A DNA stretch of 64,000 nucleotides, taken from Desertimonas sp963732335. GTDB lineage: Bacteria; Actinomycetota; Acidimicrobiia; Acidimicrobiales; Ilumatobacteraceae. The stretch is from the NCBI GenBank assembly GCA_963732335.1, contig CAVSZO010000037.1:51550-115549 (forward strand), in the 5' to 3' direction. The translations under genes and the position numbers were made by a program. This document shows, piece after piece, positions 28,926 through 39,066 of the stretch. Each line of letters opens with the position of its first letter. Within the stretch, counting starts at the first letter, position 1. Below the pieces are notes generated by a model that had not been told where the DNA came from, searched no databases, and saw only the letters and a list, made by a program, of their open reading frames with translations.

Positions 28926-31900
28926 GTCGTGGGTGCGAATCTAAGCACGGTCGCAGTCGCGCGGCCCATCGTGTCGCGTGACACCGGCTCACGAAACGCG
29001 ATCAAATTGCCCCACGAGTTTGCATCAGGAAGGTGGTCCTGACTGTTGATGAGCCGGTGCCACTGATGCTGAATGCCGTAGCGAACAATCGGGTGCCATT
29101 CGCTGACCCAGACCTGGTACCCGCGGTCGCGGAGGAACCTGACGAGTTCCTCGGTGTCGTAGCCGAGCGGCCTCGTCTTGACATTTTCAAATTCGGCGAT
29201 GATCACGTTGGGTCGGAGTCGGTCCCATGGAAACCCTTCGAGCACGAACTTCTCGTGACCCTCCGTGTCGATTTTCAACACGTCGACGCGATCGATGTCC
29301 ACGACATCTCGGAGGGCGACCGTCTCGACGTGTCCGATCGCAACGTGGGAGTCGCGGAACGCCGACAGTCCGCTGATACCAGTGCTCTCCGCCGACACGT
29401 AAAACGGCACCTTTTCGCCCGTCACGTTCGACACCGCCCGGTCGTCGAACCGGATTCGGCCGTCGAGGCCATATGTGTCGGCAAGGAACGCTGCGTGCCG
29501 CGGGTCCGGTTCGAAGGCGTGAATCGCCCAGCCCGCCCGGTGAAACGGTCGGAACGAGGAGCCGTGGTGGGCGCCGACGTCGATCATGACACCGGGCTTG
29601 GCCTCCGGCTCCAACAGGACTGACACGAGCAATGTTTCGTCGAGGTGTGCACCGTCGTCGCGCACGTAGATGGCGTTGCTGATGTCCGGCGGGACAGCCT
29701 GTGTCGTGGTAGGCGCCGCTTCCCGGATCGTCGATGCGGAGGGGGTCGTTGAGCTTGTCGTCGTGATCGCACGCTTGAGTCGATTGATCGCTCGTTGCCG
29801 GTGCTCGGCGTCGATCTTCAGGACAGCGATGTAGTCGTGAGCATTGTCGTAGGAGCGTTCGAGATCGTCCTGACGGATGAGTTGCTCGAGACGCTCGTCG
29901 TCGCGGCGGACGCGATCGAGCCAGTGACCGACCACGCCGATCTCGGCGCAGCGACGTAGTCCTGCGATCTGCAGCGGGTTTGGAGGTGGGTTTTCCGCCG
30001 CCGCGAGACCCGCAAGGAACGAGACCAAACGCCCGGGGCTGAAGTCGGCGATGATCTTCGACCGAGCCTTCTCGGCGGTGCGCGTCAAGCTGTCGAGGTC
30101 GCCGATCACACGGTGGACCGCGAATTCGAACGAGTCGAGATCGCCGTCTTCAAAGGTCATACCCACTCGATGGTCCTCGACGAGATCGCCGGCCCACGTA
30201 CCCCGAGTGGTCACCACTGGTTTGCCGGCCGCAATCGCATCGAGCACTACCCCGGACGTACGGGTACGGAAGTAGTCGAGGGCATAGGGTACGACGACAA
30301 CGTGGGCACTGCCGACGAGTGCTGCGTACTGCAGATCCGTGAGGTGCTCGTCGATCAGAACACCACCGAACGACTTGATCGCTGCCGCTTGACGCTGTGT
30401 GCTCGCCTCATTGTCGGTTGGCTGGGGAGCGCTTCTGGCCGTCAGGGCAACGGAGCCGGTATGTAACGAGTGTCGAAAACGTTCGGCAAGACCTGCGAGC
30501 AGGGGGAATCCCTTGGCCGACTGCGCCTGCACGGGGGCGACGAGATGAACCGGCCGATCGGATACGTCGCGACCTGCCTGCCACAGTCGGACCGGGTCGG
30601 CGACCATCACCATCGGCCACAAGAGGGCCGACCGACCAGTCGCCTGCTGAAGGTCACCGATGGCCGCCTCGCTGTCGAGGCAGACGTGGACGTTTGTTCC
30701 GGCGGCGACATCGAGACACTCGGCCAACAGCTGCAGCGGGATGTTGGTTCTCTGATCGTCACCATGGACGATCTGTCGGTGTGAGCGCATCAGGTTGACG
30801 ACGAACGTCGTGTTCGGTCGTTCCTCGGCAAGTGCGAGCAAGGTCGGCAGATGCCAGACGCTCGCGACGTAGAAACACACGATCATCTGGTCGGCTGTGC
30901 CTTCGATGTGATCGAGGCCGTCCCTCAGATCGTGTTCGAACTGCTCTACCCTGGCACCTTCCCGGTCGATGGTCCCGTGGGTGAATGTCGGCACGACCCA
31001 GTCGTGGTGATCTGCCAACGCTCGGCTTGCCAGGGAGCGATATTGATACCCGCTTGCGCGGGCGGCGCATCGAACCGCCTGCTCCCACGGACCGAAGTGC
31101 CCGAAGTCGCTGGTCCAGTCCGGCGTGACGGACACGATCAGCGGCGAAAGGATCGATCCGTGATCGCATGCCGATCTCACCGTGCTGGGTGATCGACGAA
31201 CGAGCGGCATCATCGCTGACGGAGTCATTGGCTCGATGACACCGCCGCGCAGCTCGATGTCGAGACACATCTGCTCGAGCGCGGCGACATGCGTGTCGTA
31301 GTAGTCCGCGTAGTCGAGTTCGAAGAACCCGGGATGGACGTGACGGATGTCGGCGAGCTCGCGCTCGAGCTGCACGGTCTTGCCATGCCGCCAGAAGTAT
31401 GTCTCCGAAGGGTCCCTGCCGTCGAACCCGATCAGCCGGATCGTGCGGCTGAACGTTGCCGCCAATGGCAGCATCAACATCGTCAGGATGTTCGGGTAGG
31501 GCTTGACGGCGAGGTGCCTGCTCAGGTCATAGTTCTGCGGCCACCATGGCTTGCCCAAACGGACTCCGATCACTCGATCGCTGAGGGCAGGCAGATCGGC
31601 TCCGCAGCAGTTCGGCAAAGTGCTCGAGTGTCACGATCGTGAAGTCGTGGACGGCAGCCCGCTCAGCGAGCGCACGTTGAAACGAGTGCGCGTACGTGGA
31701 TGGGCCGAAGTGGAAGATCGGATCGGCGAACGTGACGATGTCCGGGCTGAACATGCGCCATCAACTCATCGTCGAGAATCGTCGTGTTACACACGATGCG
31801 CACCGATCCTGAAACGTCGACGTCCATCGCTGCACGTGCCGACGGTCCGGTCCCGATGACGAGTGCGGCGGACGCGCTACGCAAGTGATTGGTTCGTGCG

Positions 31901-32383
31901 TCAAACCGACTTGTGTCCTCACGGTCGGGTAGGCGCGGTCTCACTCGCCCACAATGCTGCGATGTCGGCGAACCTGCGCCCGTCGCTCCGGGTGTGCACC
32001 CAGTCGATGTTGAAGCAGGTCTTCGAATCTCGAAATCGTGTCGCGAAGGATCGCCACGGTTCGCTGGTTCTTGCTCCGATGTCCCAGAAGGCGAGGACGT
32101 CGCTCGTGTGAGCTGCCCGCTTGAGTTCGCTGTCCGTGGCAACGAATTGGGTCTTGCCGATGATCTCGCGAATGCGATCGACGGCAGAAGCGTCGATTCC
32201 TATCGGTGGCCGCGCCTCGGCTAACCAATCCGCGGACGTGGCCAAGTCTTGCGTGACTGGGATGGAGATGCGCCGGACGTCGAGATGTGCGAGGTAGTGG
32301 GCGAGTCGCGCGGTCAGTGACAGCAAGGTCGACGGATCGGCGACGCGTGGGGCGACGAGCAGGTGCTTCTTACGCAACCCCAT
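28922..32383 (-). CDS. Giant three-part protein: DUF115/sialyltransferase-like + GT4 + FkbM methyltransferase
   Basis: About 1,150 aa when three shifts in the first 250 residues (near 31925, 31750, 31600) are bridged; the remaining 890 aa are in one frame. Part 1: MGLRKKHLLVAPRVADPSTL, a conserved-looking leader, then AALVIGTGPSARAAMDVDVS, IVCNTTILDDELM, FSPDIVTFADPIFHFGPSTY and RTIRLIGFDGRDPSETYFWR, a DUF115/GT42-like nucleotide-binding fold. Part 2 (about 31080-29880): LIVSVTPDWTSDFGHFGPWE, a GT4-like domain with HVVVVPYALDYFRTRTSGVV and LDAIAAGKPVVTTRGTWAGD. Part 3 (29590-28960): FkbM with VMIDVGAHHGSSF, IHAFEPDPRHAAFLAD and VDVLKIDTEGHEKFVLEGFP. Such a protein could add a sugar and methylate it. 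Lies between fcl and the gmd remnant. Confidence 0.8.
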
Positions 32384-32396
32384 TTAGACCGTTGCC

Positions 32397-33370
32397 TCAG
32401 GTACCACGGGCGTGGTCGGCGTAGTCGACGAACCACTCGTACGTGGACCCAATTCCCTCGCGCAGCGAGATCGCGGGGCTCCAGGCGAGTGACCGGATCC
32501 GGCTGACGTCGAGCAACTTCCGCGGCACATGCCATCCGGCATGGACGTGTCGTACGTGATCTGACCGTTCCACTCCACAACGTTGGCGATCAGCGACGAG
32601 AGCTCGCCGATCGAAATGTCCTCGCCGTCGCCGACATTGAGATGGCCGTCGCTGTCGTGGTGTCGCCAGCACGTGGACCGCCGCCCGCGCCAGGTCGTCG
32701 ACGTGGAGAAACTCCCGGCGTGGCGTCCCGGTGCCCCAGATCGTTACCTGTTCGAGTCCCTTCACCTTGCCTCGTGAAAGCGTCGAAGCAGCGCTGGGAG
32801 TACGTGCGACGTCGCCAGATCGAAGTTGTCGTTCGGGCCATAGAGGTTGGTGGGCATCAACGAGACGACGCTCGTTCCGTACTGGCGCCGGCACATCTTG
32901 GCCATCTCCAGGTCAGCGATCTTGGCGATGGCATAGCCTTCGTTGGTCGGTTCCAACGGGCCGCTGAGCAACTCATTTTCCGTGATCGGCTGGTGAGCCG
33001 CACGGGGATAGATGCACGAGGAGCCCAGCATCAGCGTTCTCTCGACCCGTATTTGCGGGCCGCCTCGAGGGTGTTTGCGGAGATCATCAGGTTGTCGTAG
33101 AGAAACTGGCCCTGAGCGCGACGGTTCGCGTCGATGCCGCCGACTCGGGCGCGAAGCGATGACCGTGACGACCTGCGCGGACGTGAGTCGCGTCGATGCC
33201 GGCCCAGTGGCGGACTGCGGCGATGACGGCGACATCGGGACGACGGGGCGTTGATCAGCTCGGCGATCGGTTCGCTCGACAGTCGCCGCTTGATAGCCGA
33301 GCCAACGAGACACGCGATGCCCCGCGAGCCAGACCCGCTTGCCAGCGAGTTGATATAGAAGATCGATCAC
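32397..33370 (-). CDS. fcl: GDP-L-fucose synthase (frameshifted)
   Basis: Converts GDP-4-keto-6-deoxymannose to GDP-L-fucose (epimerase/NADPH reductase). The N-terminus GKRVWLAGHRVSRWLG corresponds to the family's GHRGMVGSA nucleotide site with shifts; then LMLGSSCIYPRAAHQPITEN (SSCIYP), LEPTNEGYAIAKIADLEMAK (catalytic Y-x-x-x-K), VSLMPTNLYGPNDNFDLATS, HVLPALLRRFHEA, VTIWGTGTPRREFLHVDDLA and the ending SLREGIGSTYEWFVDYADHA. Those segments are nearly identical in order to WcaG/Fcl. About 315 aa is normal. Frame changes near 33320, 33160, 33050, 32760, 32660 and 32540. The fusion gene downstream begins 13 bases after it. Its partner gmd is present only as a fragment at 28.9 kb. Confidence 0.85.
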
Positions 33371-33397
33371 AGCTTGATGGGTTGGGCCCGTTCCGTG

Positions 33398-34561
33398 CTA
33401 CCTGGACGAGAGGGTAGGAAGATACACGCAATTGAGGCCAAGTGGCGGAGCTGGCCGGGCGAGCCGGGAATGCTCGGATTCTTGGTCGATCAGACCTTGC
33501 CACCGGCCCGCAGGAACGCCGATGTGACCGCGGTGCGCCACAACCGAAAGTCCATGACCGTCGTGTCGTAGGTACTGCTCGAGCGCCTTCTCGACGCTCG
33601 GCCACGCGGGATCGCCATAACCATCGAGAAGCACGAGTGCTCCGTCGGAGGCAACCTCGTCGGCGAGAAGCAGGGCGCTTAGCGTTGTCTGTTCGTCGTG
33701 CCCACCGTTGATCACGACCAAGCCGTATCTGCGATCGCCAATCGCGTGGAGAATCTCTCGATCGCCGGGGCGACCCTCGAGGAGCCGGTAGCGAGCGGAC
33801 GCGACTCCACCGAGCGCGAGGTTCGCCTCGACGAGAGTCCGATGCGCCGGAGTGGCCAAAGCGGCACGTTCGGCACCGCGGCCCGGGTGGATCTGATGTT
33901 CGGCTAGCGGGTCGACAATCGTGATGAAGGCCTCCACGTCGCGTCGTGCCAACTGACGCATCGCAGCCACCGCCCCGAGGCCGAACAGCGTCCCAACCTC
34001 CAGCACCTCGCCCGACGGAACTGGCATCAGCGCGATCGCGGTTAGCTTGGCGAGCGTGCTGGGAGTCGACCCGGCGAAACGGCCGATGCCGCGCAACTCC
34101 AGCTCGACGAGCAGCCGATACGCCTCATGCACGGCGACGATGACGTCACTGTCGTCGCCGAGGAACCCGAACTGGTCGATCAGATGGCTGACGTCGTCCT
34201 CGCTGACGAACCGCGACATGTAGCGCCCAGCCGGCCCGAGCAGCAACTCGAAGCTACTACGGTAATTGGTGATCAGAGCGTCCGTTTCTCGCCGCTCCGT
34301 CTCGGCGAGTCGCTGAAGCTTGTCGTAGTTGTCGATCCTCGAACCGATTGCCTCGACCATGCCGGCGAGCTCGGCCATCGCTACCTGCTTCTGTCCGCGG
34401 GCGACGCGGTGTTCCTCCAGGCCAGGAGCCGAGTCGACAGCTGCATGCCATCGGCCGTGCAGCTCTTCTCGGAGCTGCTCGACGTCAGCTCGCAGCTGTT
34501 CGACGGCCACATCGAGTGGAGCGAGTTGTCCCCTGACGACACGCCGCGTGAGTTGAATCAA
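33398..34561 (-). CDS. Coiled-coil class I SAM methyltransferase
   Basis: Intact, about 388 aa. The first 130 residues are helical and charged (VAVEQLRADVEQLREELHGR, ETERRETDALITNYRSSFEL), probably a coiled coil. The catalytic part has GEVLEVGTLFGLGAVAAMRQ (33980-34040; SAM motif I), FITIVDPLAEHQ (motif II), GDRRYGLVVINGGHDEQTTL (motif IV region) and EVASDGALVLLDGYGDPAWP. The Methyltransf_24 pattern is clear, although the usual D in xxIDGxH is replaced by N (VINGGHD). The C-terminus ends GLNCVYLPTLSSR. The coiled N-terminus suggests oligomer or partner docking. 28 bases upstream of fcl, so likely in the same transcript. Confidence 0.82.
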   Translation of the reverse strand: MIQLTRRVVRGQLAPLDVAVEQLRADVEQLREELHGRWHAAVDSAPGLEEHRVARGQKQVAMAELAGMVEAIGSRIDNYDKLQRLAETERRETDALITNYRSSFELLLGPAGRYMSRFVSEDDVSHLIDQFGFLGDDSDVIVAVHEAYRLLVELELRGIGRFAGSTPSTLAKLTAIALMPVPSGEVLEVGTLFGLGAVAAMRQLARRDVEAFITIVDPLAEHQIHPGRGAERAALATPAHRTLVEANLALGGVASARYRLLEGRPGDREILHAIGDRRYGLVVINGGHDEQTTLSALLLADEVASDGALVLLDGYGDPAWPSVEKALEQYLRHDGHGLSVVAHRGHIGVPAGRWQGLIDQESEHSRLARPAPPLGLNCVYLPTLSSR

Positions 34562-34860
34562 CCCGCCCGCAGGGGTTGGAGGAGTCGTCGGGCTGGTCGC
34601 GACGTGAGAAGAGGCTGCACGGGCAGCGACGTTATCGGCCGCTCAGTCAGGGGAGAGTCGCCTTGAGGCGTTGAGCGCCGATGTCGGCGTCCGCGACGGT
34701 TGAAACGAGTTCTGTAATGTCTGTATCTCGATGCTCAGTGAGATGCGATGTCCCGCGCCTCGTTCGCGGCGGGTGCGAGTCCGGAGACACGAAACTCTGA
34801 CTCTATCCGCGTGCGGCTGCTCACCCTCGGCAGGTCAATCGCCGTGACCCGAACTATTGG
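34562..34860. other. Intergenic, nothing recognised
   Basis: 299 bases between two minus-strand methyltransferase genes. No plausible gene, repeat or strong hairpin seen. It may contain the promoter for the 33.4-34.6 kb gene. Confidence 0.4.
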
Positions 34861-35886
34861 CTATCGTCGAAGCAGCGCAGTGACTCGCCTCAGCGGCGCC
34901 GTGACACGCATGCTCTTGGAGTTCATCGCCATCTCGTAGTTTCGGATCGCGCTGTCGCGCTCCTTGCGGAGGGCGTCGATCATCTCTCCGCCGTCGGCCC
35001 CCGGTGTTTCCCGCGGCGCGGCGACGTCGGAAAGCATGTCAGTCTGTTCACGGACCTCCGCGAACGTCCGGCGCAGCAGTTCAAGGCGCTGGTCCTGCAA
35101 GTCCCGCTCTGTGCCGTAGTCGACTCGTCCCCGGCGAAGCGTCACATAGAACTCGCAGCCTTCGGGCGGGAAGGTGCGATCGATCGAGAAGTCGATCATC
35201 TCGAGGGCGGAAAGCTCGAGCATCGCGAGTTCAAAGCTCGACGGTGTGAAGTGCCAGCCATGCAAGTCGACGTGCGGAGCGGCGTCTTCGGCTCCGTGAG
35301 CATCAAAGGACTGCTTCGCGACCTTGAGCGGGACCAAGAGGTCAATGTCGCGCACTTGCCTTCGGCTGAACGCGATCTCGCCGTCGGCCTTGATGCCGTA
35401 CGCGTCGTAGTCGAATCGCGCCTTTCGCGAGTGCCGCACCGCACCACGAGCATGAGCTTCGAGAAGCTCGCCGACCGAGGACAGTGGCTTGAAGAAGTCA
35501 AAGCAGAACCGCTTGTCCGGAACGACGAGCGATATGACGCCCGTTGGTCGGAGAACACGCTCGAGCGACTGTAGGAGCCCGACCGGGTTGGGAACGTGCT
35601 CGATGACATGGCTGGCGATGAAGGCGTCATAGGTCCCTCGCGAGCCGCCCGGCAGTACCTCGTCGAGGCGGCCCGCTGCCCAGACGATGTCAACCTCCTC
35701 GATGCGGGACGTGTCGACGTTTGGATCGGCGCGGTACTTCTCGACGAGGTCTTCCCGCGTTGCGTGGTCGACCACCGAGGCCAGCCAGCCGTCGGATTTC
35801 GGCGCGATCGGTCTGTCCAGCGGGCCCAGTTCCATGACGCGCATCGAACGGTCCACCGAGGCCAGCACTTTGTCATTACGGTTCAT
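34861..35886 (-). CDS. Class I SAM methyltransferase (Methyltransf_11/23 type)
   Basis: Intact 341-aa gene. Motif I is VMELGPLDRPIAPKSDGWLA (an unusual form lacking the full GxGxG), followed by DHATREDLVEKYRADPNVDT, VDIVWAAGRLDEVLPGGSRG, YDAFIASHVIEHVPNPVGLL (motif IV with the typical ASHVIEHV), SLERVLRPTGVISLVVPDKR and FCFDFFKPLSSVGELLEAHA. The segment HVDLHGWHFTPSSFELAMLE near 35240 is characteristic of the group of methyltransferases found in O-antigen/rhamnan loci. The last 60 residues are helical (MIDALRKERDSAIRNYEMAM). ATG 35886 overlaps the frame ending at 35883 (ATGA). Substrate not evident. Confidence 0.87.
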   Translation of the reverse strand: MNRNDKVLASVDRSMRVMELGPLDRPIAPKSDGWLASVVDHATREDLVEKYRADPNVDTSRIEEVDIVWAAGRLDEVLPGGSRGTYDAFIASHVIEHVPNPVGLLQSLERVLRPTGVISLVVPDKRFCFDFFKPLSSVGELLEAHARGAVRHSRKARFDYDAYGIKADGEIAFSRRQVRDIDLLVPLKVAKQSFDAHGAEDAAPHVDLHGWHFTPSSFELAMLELSALEMIDFSIDRTFPPEGCEFYVTLRRGRVDYGTERDLQDQRLELLRRTFAEVREQTDMLSDVAAPRETPGADGGEMIDALRKERDSAIRNYEMAMNSKSMRVTAPLRRVTALLRR

Positions 35887-35986
35887 CCGGCGATTTCAGC
35901 CAAGCAAATGTGTAGATCGGATCGAGGATCTCCAGCCACCACTCGAGACCATAACGCGCTCGGTTGTAGATTCTGGCGGGCCTCAT
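35876..35986 (-). CDS. Possible small ORF or C-terminal fragment (36 aa)
   Basis: In the 170 bases between the GT2 stop and the methyltransferase start, one frame reads MRPARIYNRARYGLEWWLEI and then LDPIYTFAWLKSPDEP, rich in aromatic residues and unlike random translation. It overlaps the start of the methyltransferase by 11 bases. It could be a tiny gene, or the displaced C-terminus of a larger protein lost in rearrangement. No family recognised. Confidence 0.25.
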   Translation of the reverse strand: MRPARIYNRARYGLEWWLEILDPIYTFAWLKSPDEP

Positions 35987-36055
35987 TGAGCGACCGTAGC
36001 GAACTCGATCGGTCGGCCCTTCCGACGGGCGCGCTGTCAGCCCGTGACGCCCCGC

Positions 36056-37312
36056 CTACGCGACCGTGCTGTCCCCCACGCTCGCGAACGTGCCGTCTAC
36101 GCGGTACGGGGGGAGCAGGAAGTTGCCGTCGTCCGACGCGACGCGGGGATAGTACGGATCGTTCCACATCAGGTGCTTCCAAAGCCGCCTGAGCTCGTCG
36201 TGCTCGTACTTGGTGACCACCGGGGTGCGGCTCGACGATTCGTAGTGGAGCAGCTCGACATCGGGGTTGACCACGGTGCGATAGCCCCGGGTGTGCAGCT
36301 TGAAGCCGTAGTCGACATCGTTGAAGTTGATCGGGAAGCCGAGCGAGAGGCCGCCCACCTCCTCGAACACCTCGCGCCTGGACATCAGGCAGGCGGCTGT
36401 CGTCGCCAAGTAGTTGACGGGGAGCCGGGCATTGCTGAAGTAGCCGAGGTGGTCGCCGCGGTACCCGTGGTACGGGTGGCCGGGATTGCCCCTCTGGTTG
36501 ACGATGCCGACGTGCTGGATGCGCCGGTCGGCGAAGTACAGCTTTGCGCCGACGGCGCCGATCGCCGGGTCCAAGGCGTACATCAGCATCGCCTCGATCC
36601 ACTCCGATCGGCCTTCCGCGCCGGGCGGCCGTTGCCGCCATCCGGCGGGGAGCACCTCGGTGTCGTCGTTGAGCATCAGCACGACATCGCCGCGGCTGCG
36701 CAGGACGCCGAGGTTGATCTTCTCGGAGAAGTTGAAGGGCCGGGCGAACCTCACCACCCGCAGTCGCCCCCCTGCCATCTCCTTGAGGTGTTCGATCACG
36801 GGTTGCGGCGTGTGGGCGTCGACCACGACCACGATCTCGTAGTGGTCGTAGGTCGAGCGAGTGACCACCGAACGGACACAGTTCTCGACGAGGTTGATGC
36901 GCATCCCGTAGATCCGCCGCTCGGCGCCGGCTGTCGGGATGACGATGCTCACCAATGGCCGCTCACGCAGGTCGGGCCGGAGACGGTAGACGCCGGGTAG
37001 ATCGGCGAACTTCTCGACTCTGGCGGGAAACCCGGTGCGCTCCAGGTGCGACGCGATGGCGCGTAGGGCGGCATCGTGCGCCCACGGCTTGGCGGCCGTG
37101 TCGCCGGCCGCCGAACCGGGGACTGTTCGCCAGTGATAGAGGACCTCGGCGACGTGGACCACGCGCCGCGCCCGTTCGGTGACACGGAACACGAGGTCCC
37201 AGTCCTGAGACCCGTCGTAGCCTTCCCGCATGCCCCCGACCTCGCCCACCAGCGAACGCCGGATCACGCTGAGGTGGCTCTTGCGCGATTCGGTGTCGTG
37301 GGATTTCCGTGA
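36056..37312 (-). pseudogene. Glycosyltransferase family 2 fusion, N-terminally truncated
   Basis: One clean frame contains the end of a first GT2 domain (ESRKSHLSVIRRSLVGEVGG, REGYDGSQDWDLVFRVTERA) and a complete second GT2 domain: RPLVSIVIPTAGAERRIYGM, YDHYEIVVVVDAHTPQPVIE, FNFSEKINLGVLRSRGDVVL, MLNDDTEVLPAGWRQ (metal motif), MALDPAIGAVGAKLYFAD-type segment, NYLATTAACLMSRREVFEEV and FPINFNDVDYGFKLHTRGYR. This architecture normally has about 350 more residues at the front. Similarity stops abruptly at about 37312, where a plus-strand coding sequence begins; both are cut at the same point. The second domain might still be expressed from an internal start, but as a gene it is broken. The C-terminus ends VASVGDST-type sequence. 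Confidence 0.75.
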
Positions 37313-38147
37313 GCCGGCAACCACGACATCCACTCCTCCGGGCCCAACCACGACCGTTGCGCCGCCCGTGACAGCCGCACCGCCGACCACACTCAGCGCG
37401 CCACTCACCGAGGAACCCTCAACGCCGACGCCCGCTGTCAACGCCGACAACGACCACGTGTTCACCGTCGGCGAGGTCGTCATCCCACCGGGTGAACCAG
37501 GCGAAGTGGGAATCGTGCTCGCCGCACCCGCAACCGAGACGTGGTCTCGATAATCGTCCGCAACAACACGAGCGAGACGCTGTACCACCTTGACGTGATG
37601 GGCGTCGCCCGCAACGATGCCGGAGCGCCGGTCGCGTCTGGAGCTTCGCAGGGTTTCGAGGGCGATCCTTGAACCAGGCGAGTGGGCGATGGGCTACGTG
37701 TACTTCGACATCGGTGCGTTAGAGGGCGACGAAACGTTCGAGTGGCGGACGCAGTTCGACAGCGATCCAACCTACCTTGGAAGACTGGAGTTCACTGTCA
37801 ACCAAGCCGAGCGCACGTCCGGCGACGACGGCGGGCAAGTCACCGGCACCGTCAGCAATCAGAACGCCGAGCCGGCCACCGGTCCGAACCGTGTTTTCGT
37901 CGCCTGTTTCGACGGCTCGAACTTGCTCGGCGTCGAGAGCGGCTTAACCGCCACCGAAGAGATTCCGGCCGCCGGATTCAGCCCGTTCATCGTTGACTTC
38001 GCCTACGTTGATGCGTGTCCGGCAATGGCGATCGCGGGAGCGGCTTCAACTTCTGAGCGCTCGCCGGCCGTCACGGCCCCCCGGGGGTCGTTTGCCGAGA
38101 TAGTCGACGAGATTGGGAACGAGTGCTTGTTCTATGGGTTCACCTGA
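37313..38147 (+). pseudogene. Secreted FxLYD-like protein, N-terminally truncated
   Basis: Starting right at the breakpoint is a Thr/Pro-rich stretch (ATTTSTPPGPTTTVAPPVTA) then AVNADNDHVFTVGEVVIPPG, EPGEVGIVLAAPAT, and across a shift VSIIVRNNTSETLYHLDVMG, VARNDAGAPVASGASQGFEP, AILEPGEWAMGYVYFDIGAL and VSNQNAEPATGPNRVFVACF. The mix resembles FxLYD-type lipoproteins or cell-surface proteins with two repeated beta domains. No signal peptide or lipobox is present because the N-terminus is missing. A shift near 37550. The last part (after AGAASTS, about 38055) may be beyond the true stop. Function unknown; probably envelope-associated. Confidence 0.55.
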
Positions 38148-38651
38148 CGTTCGGCACGCGATCCCGAAGCACTTCGGCGAGCCGTCGCACGACGTCGTCG
38201 GCGACCGCCGGGTAGAGAACCTCAATGGACCGTAGGCCGGGCTGCCGAGTGCAGCAGCCGATCCGAGCAATCATCTGGCGTTCCGCGTGAGTGGTGTCGT
38301 CGCCGACGAACCAGCGCACGACGAGCTCGACCAGTTCGTCGCGGCTGCGATGCCACTCGCGCAGAACGCCGTGCCCGGCAGCGATGTTCGACACCGTTCC
38401 GTGGCTGACGCCGTGGCCGTGGGCGATCTCCTCGGTGGGAACACCAGCCACGTAGTCGTCGAGGATGTGTCGCCGCAGTCGCTTCGGCAACTTCGGGGCG
38501 TTGGGCTGCCGACGTGGAACCTCACAGCGGTCGAGGATCCGATATACCGGACGAGTCCGATGTTTTGGCTGGCGCAGATGGCACTGACCAAGACGTCGGC
38601 CTCGTGGTCGGCGACCACCGCGGTCCCGTCGGCGGCGACGAGCTTCCGCAT
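38140..38651 (-). CDS. Small helix-turn-helix protein (one frameshift)
   Basis: From ATG 38651: MRKLVAADGTAVVADHEADV, LVSAICASQNIGLVRYIGSS, then after a shift near 38520 EVPRRQPNAPKLPKRLRRHI, LDDYVAGVPTEEIAHGHGVS, HGTVSNIAAGHGVLREWHRS and RDELVELVVRWFVGDDTTHA. The segment ending HGTVSNIAAGHGV is a good helix-turn-helix, like those of small mobile-element or phage regulators. About 170 aa. It lies tail to tail with the truncated FxLYD-like gene (8-base overlap). May bind DNA in regulation or recombination; no target seen. Confidence 0.55.
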
Positions 38652-39066
38652 CGCCGGCGATCGTATTGTCCGACCTCACCGGCAGAAACTCGTCAGTCGA
38701 GCACTGCGCTCCGTGTCGAACATTCGGAGCCGTCAGCGACACAACACCGGCCATCTGTGTCACGACAGAGGACAACAGGACGTCGTATGCCGTGACACAG
38801 AACCCGGCGTGGAAGTCCTTGCACCGATCTGCCGCCCTGGCGCACAAGACGCGGACGAGCGGGCCTCGCGAGACGGCAAGTGCAGACCGATCGGCCATCG
38901 CTGGGCCGTGGGCGTCTGCCCGCTTGCCGGGGACTGGGTGCTGGCTGCCCTGGCAACAGCGAATGCGCGACCAGACGCCGACAGTAGTGTTCTTCACCGG
39001 CCCGGCTGTCCGGCTGGCCCGCGCCCTTGGATAGCGTCGTTCGGCGTGTCGCCGGGCCGAACCCCG
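38652..39066. other. Intergenic, nothing firm
   Basis: 415 bases between the HTH gene and the beta-propeller gene. On the minus strand a readable stretch (KDFHAGFCVTAYDVLLSSVV, TQMAGVVSLTAPNV) could be a decayed coding remnant, but it has no recognisable family or start. Promoters for the two divergent flanking genes should lie here. Confidence 0.35.

Noticed and set aside
38287..39066. Upstream extension of the beta-propeller frame by 260 codons
   Set aside because: It has no similarity or signal peptide, overlaps the minus-strand HTH gene, and the propeller protein has its own signal peptide at 39067.
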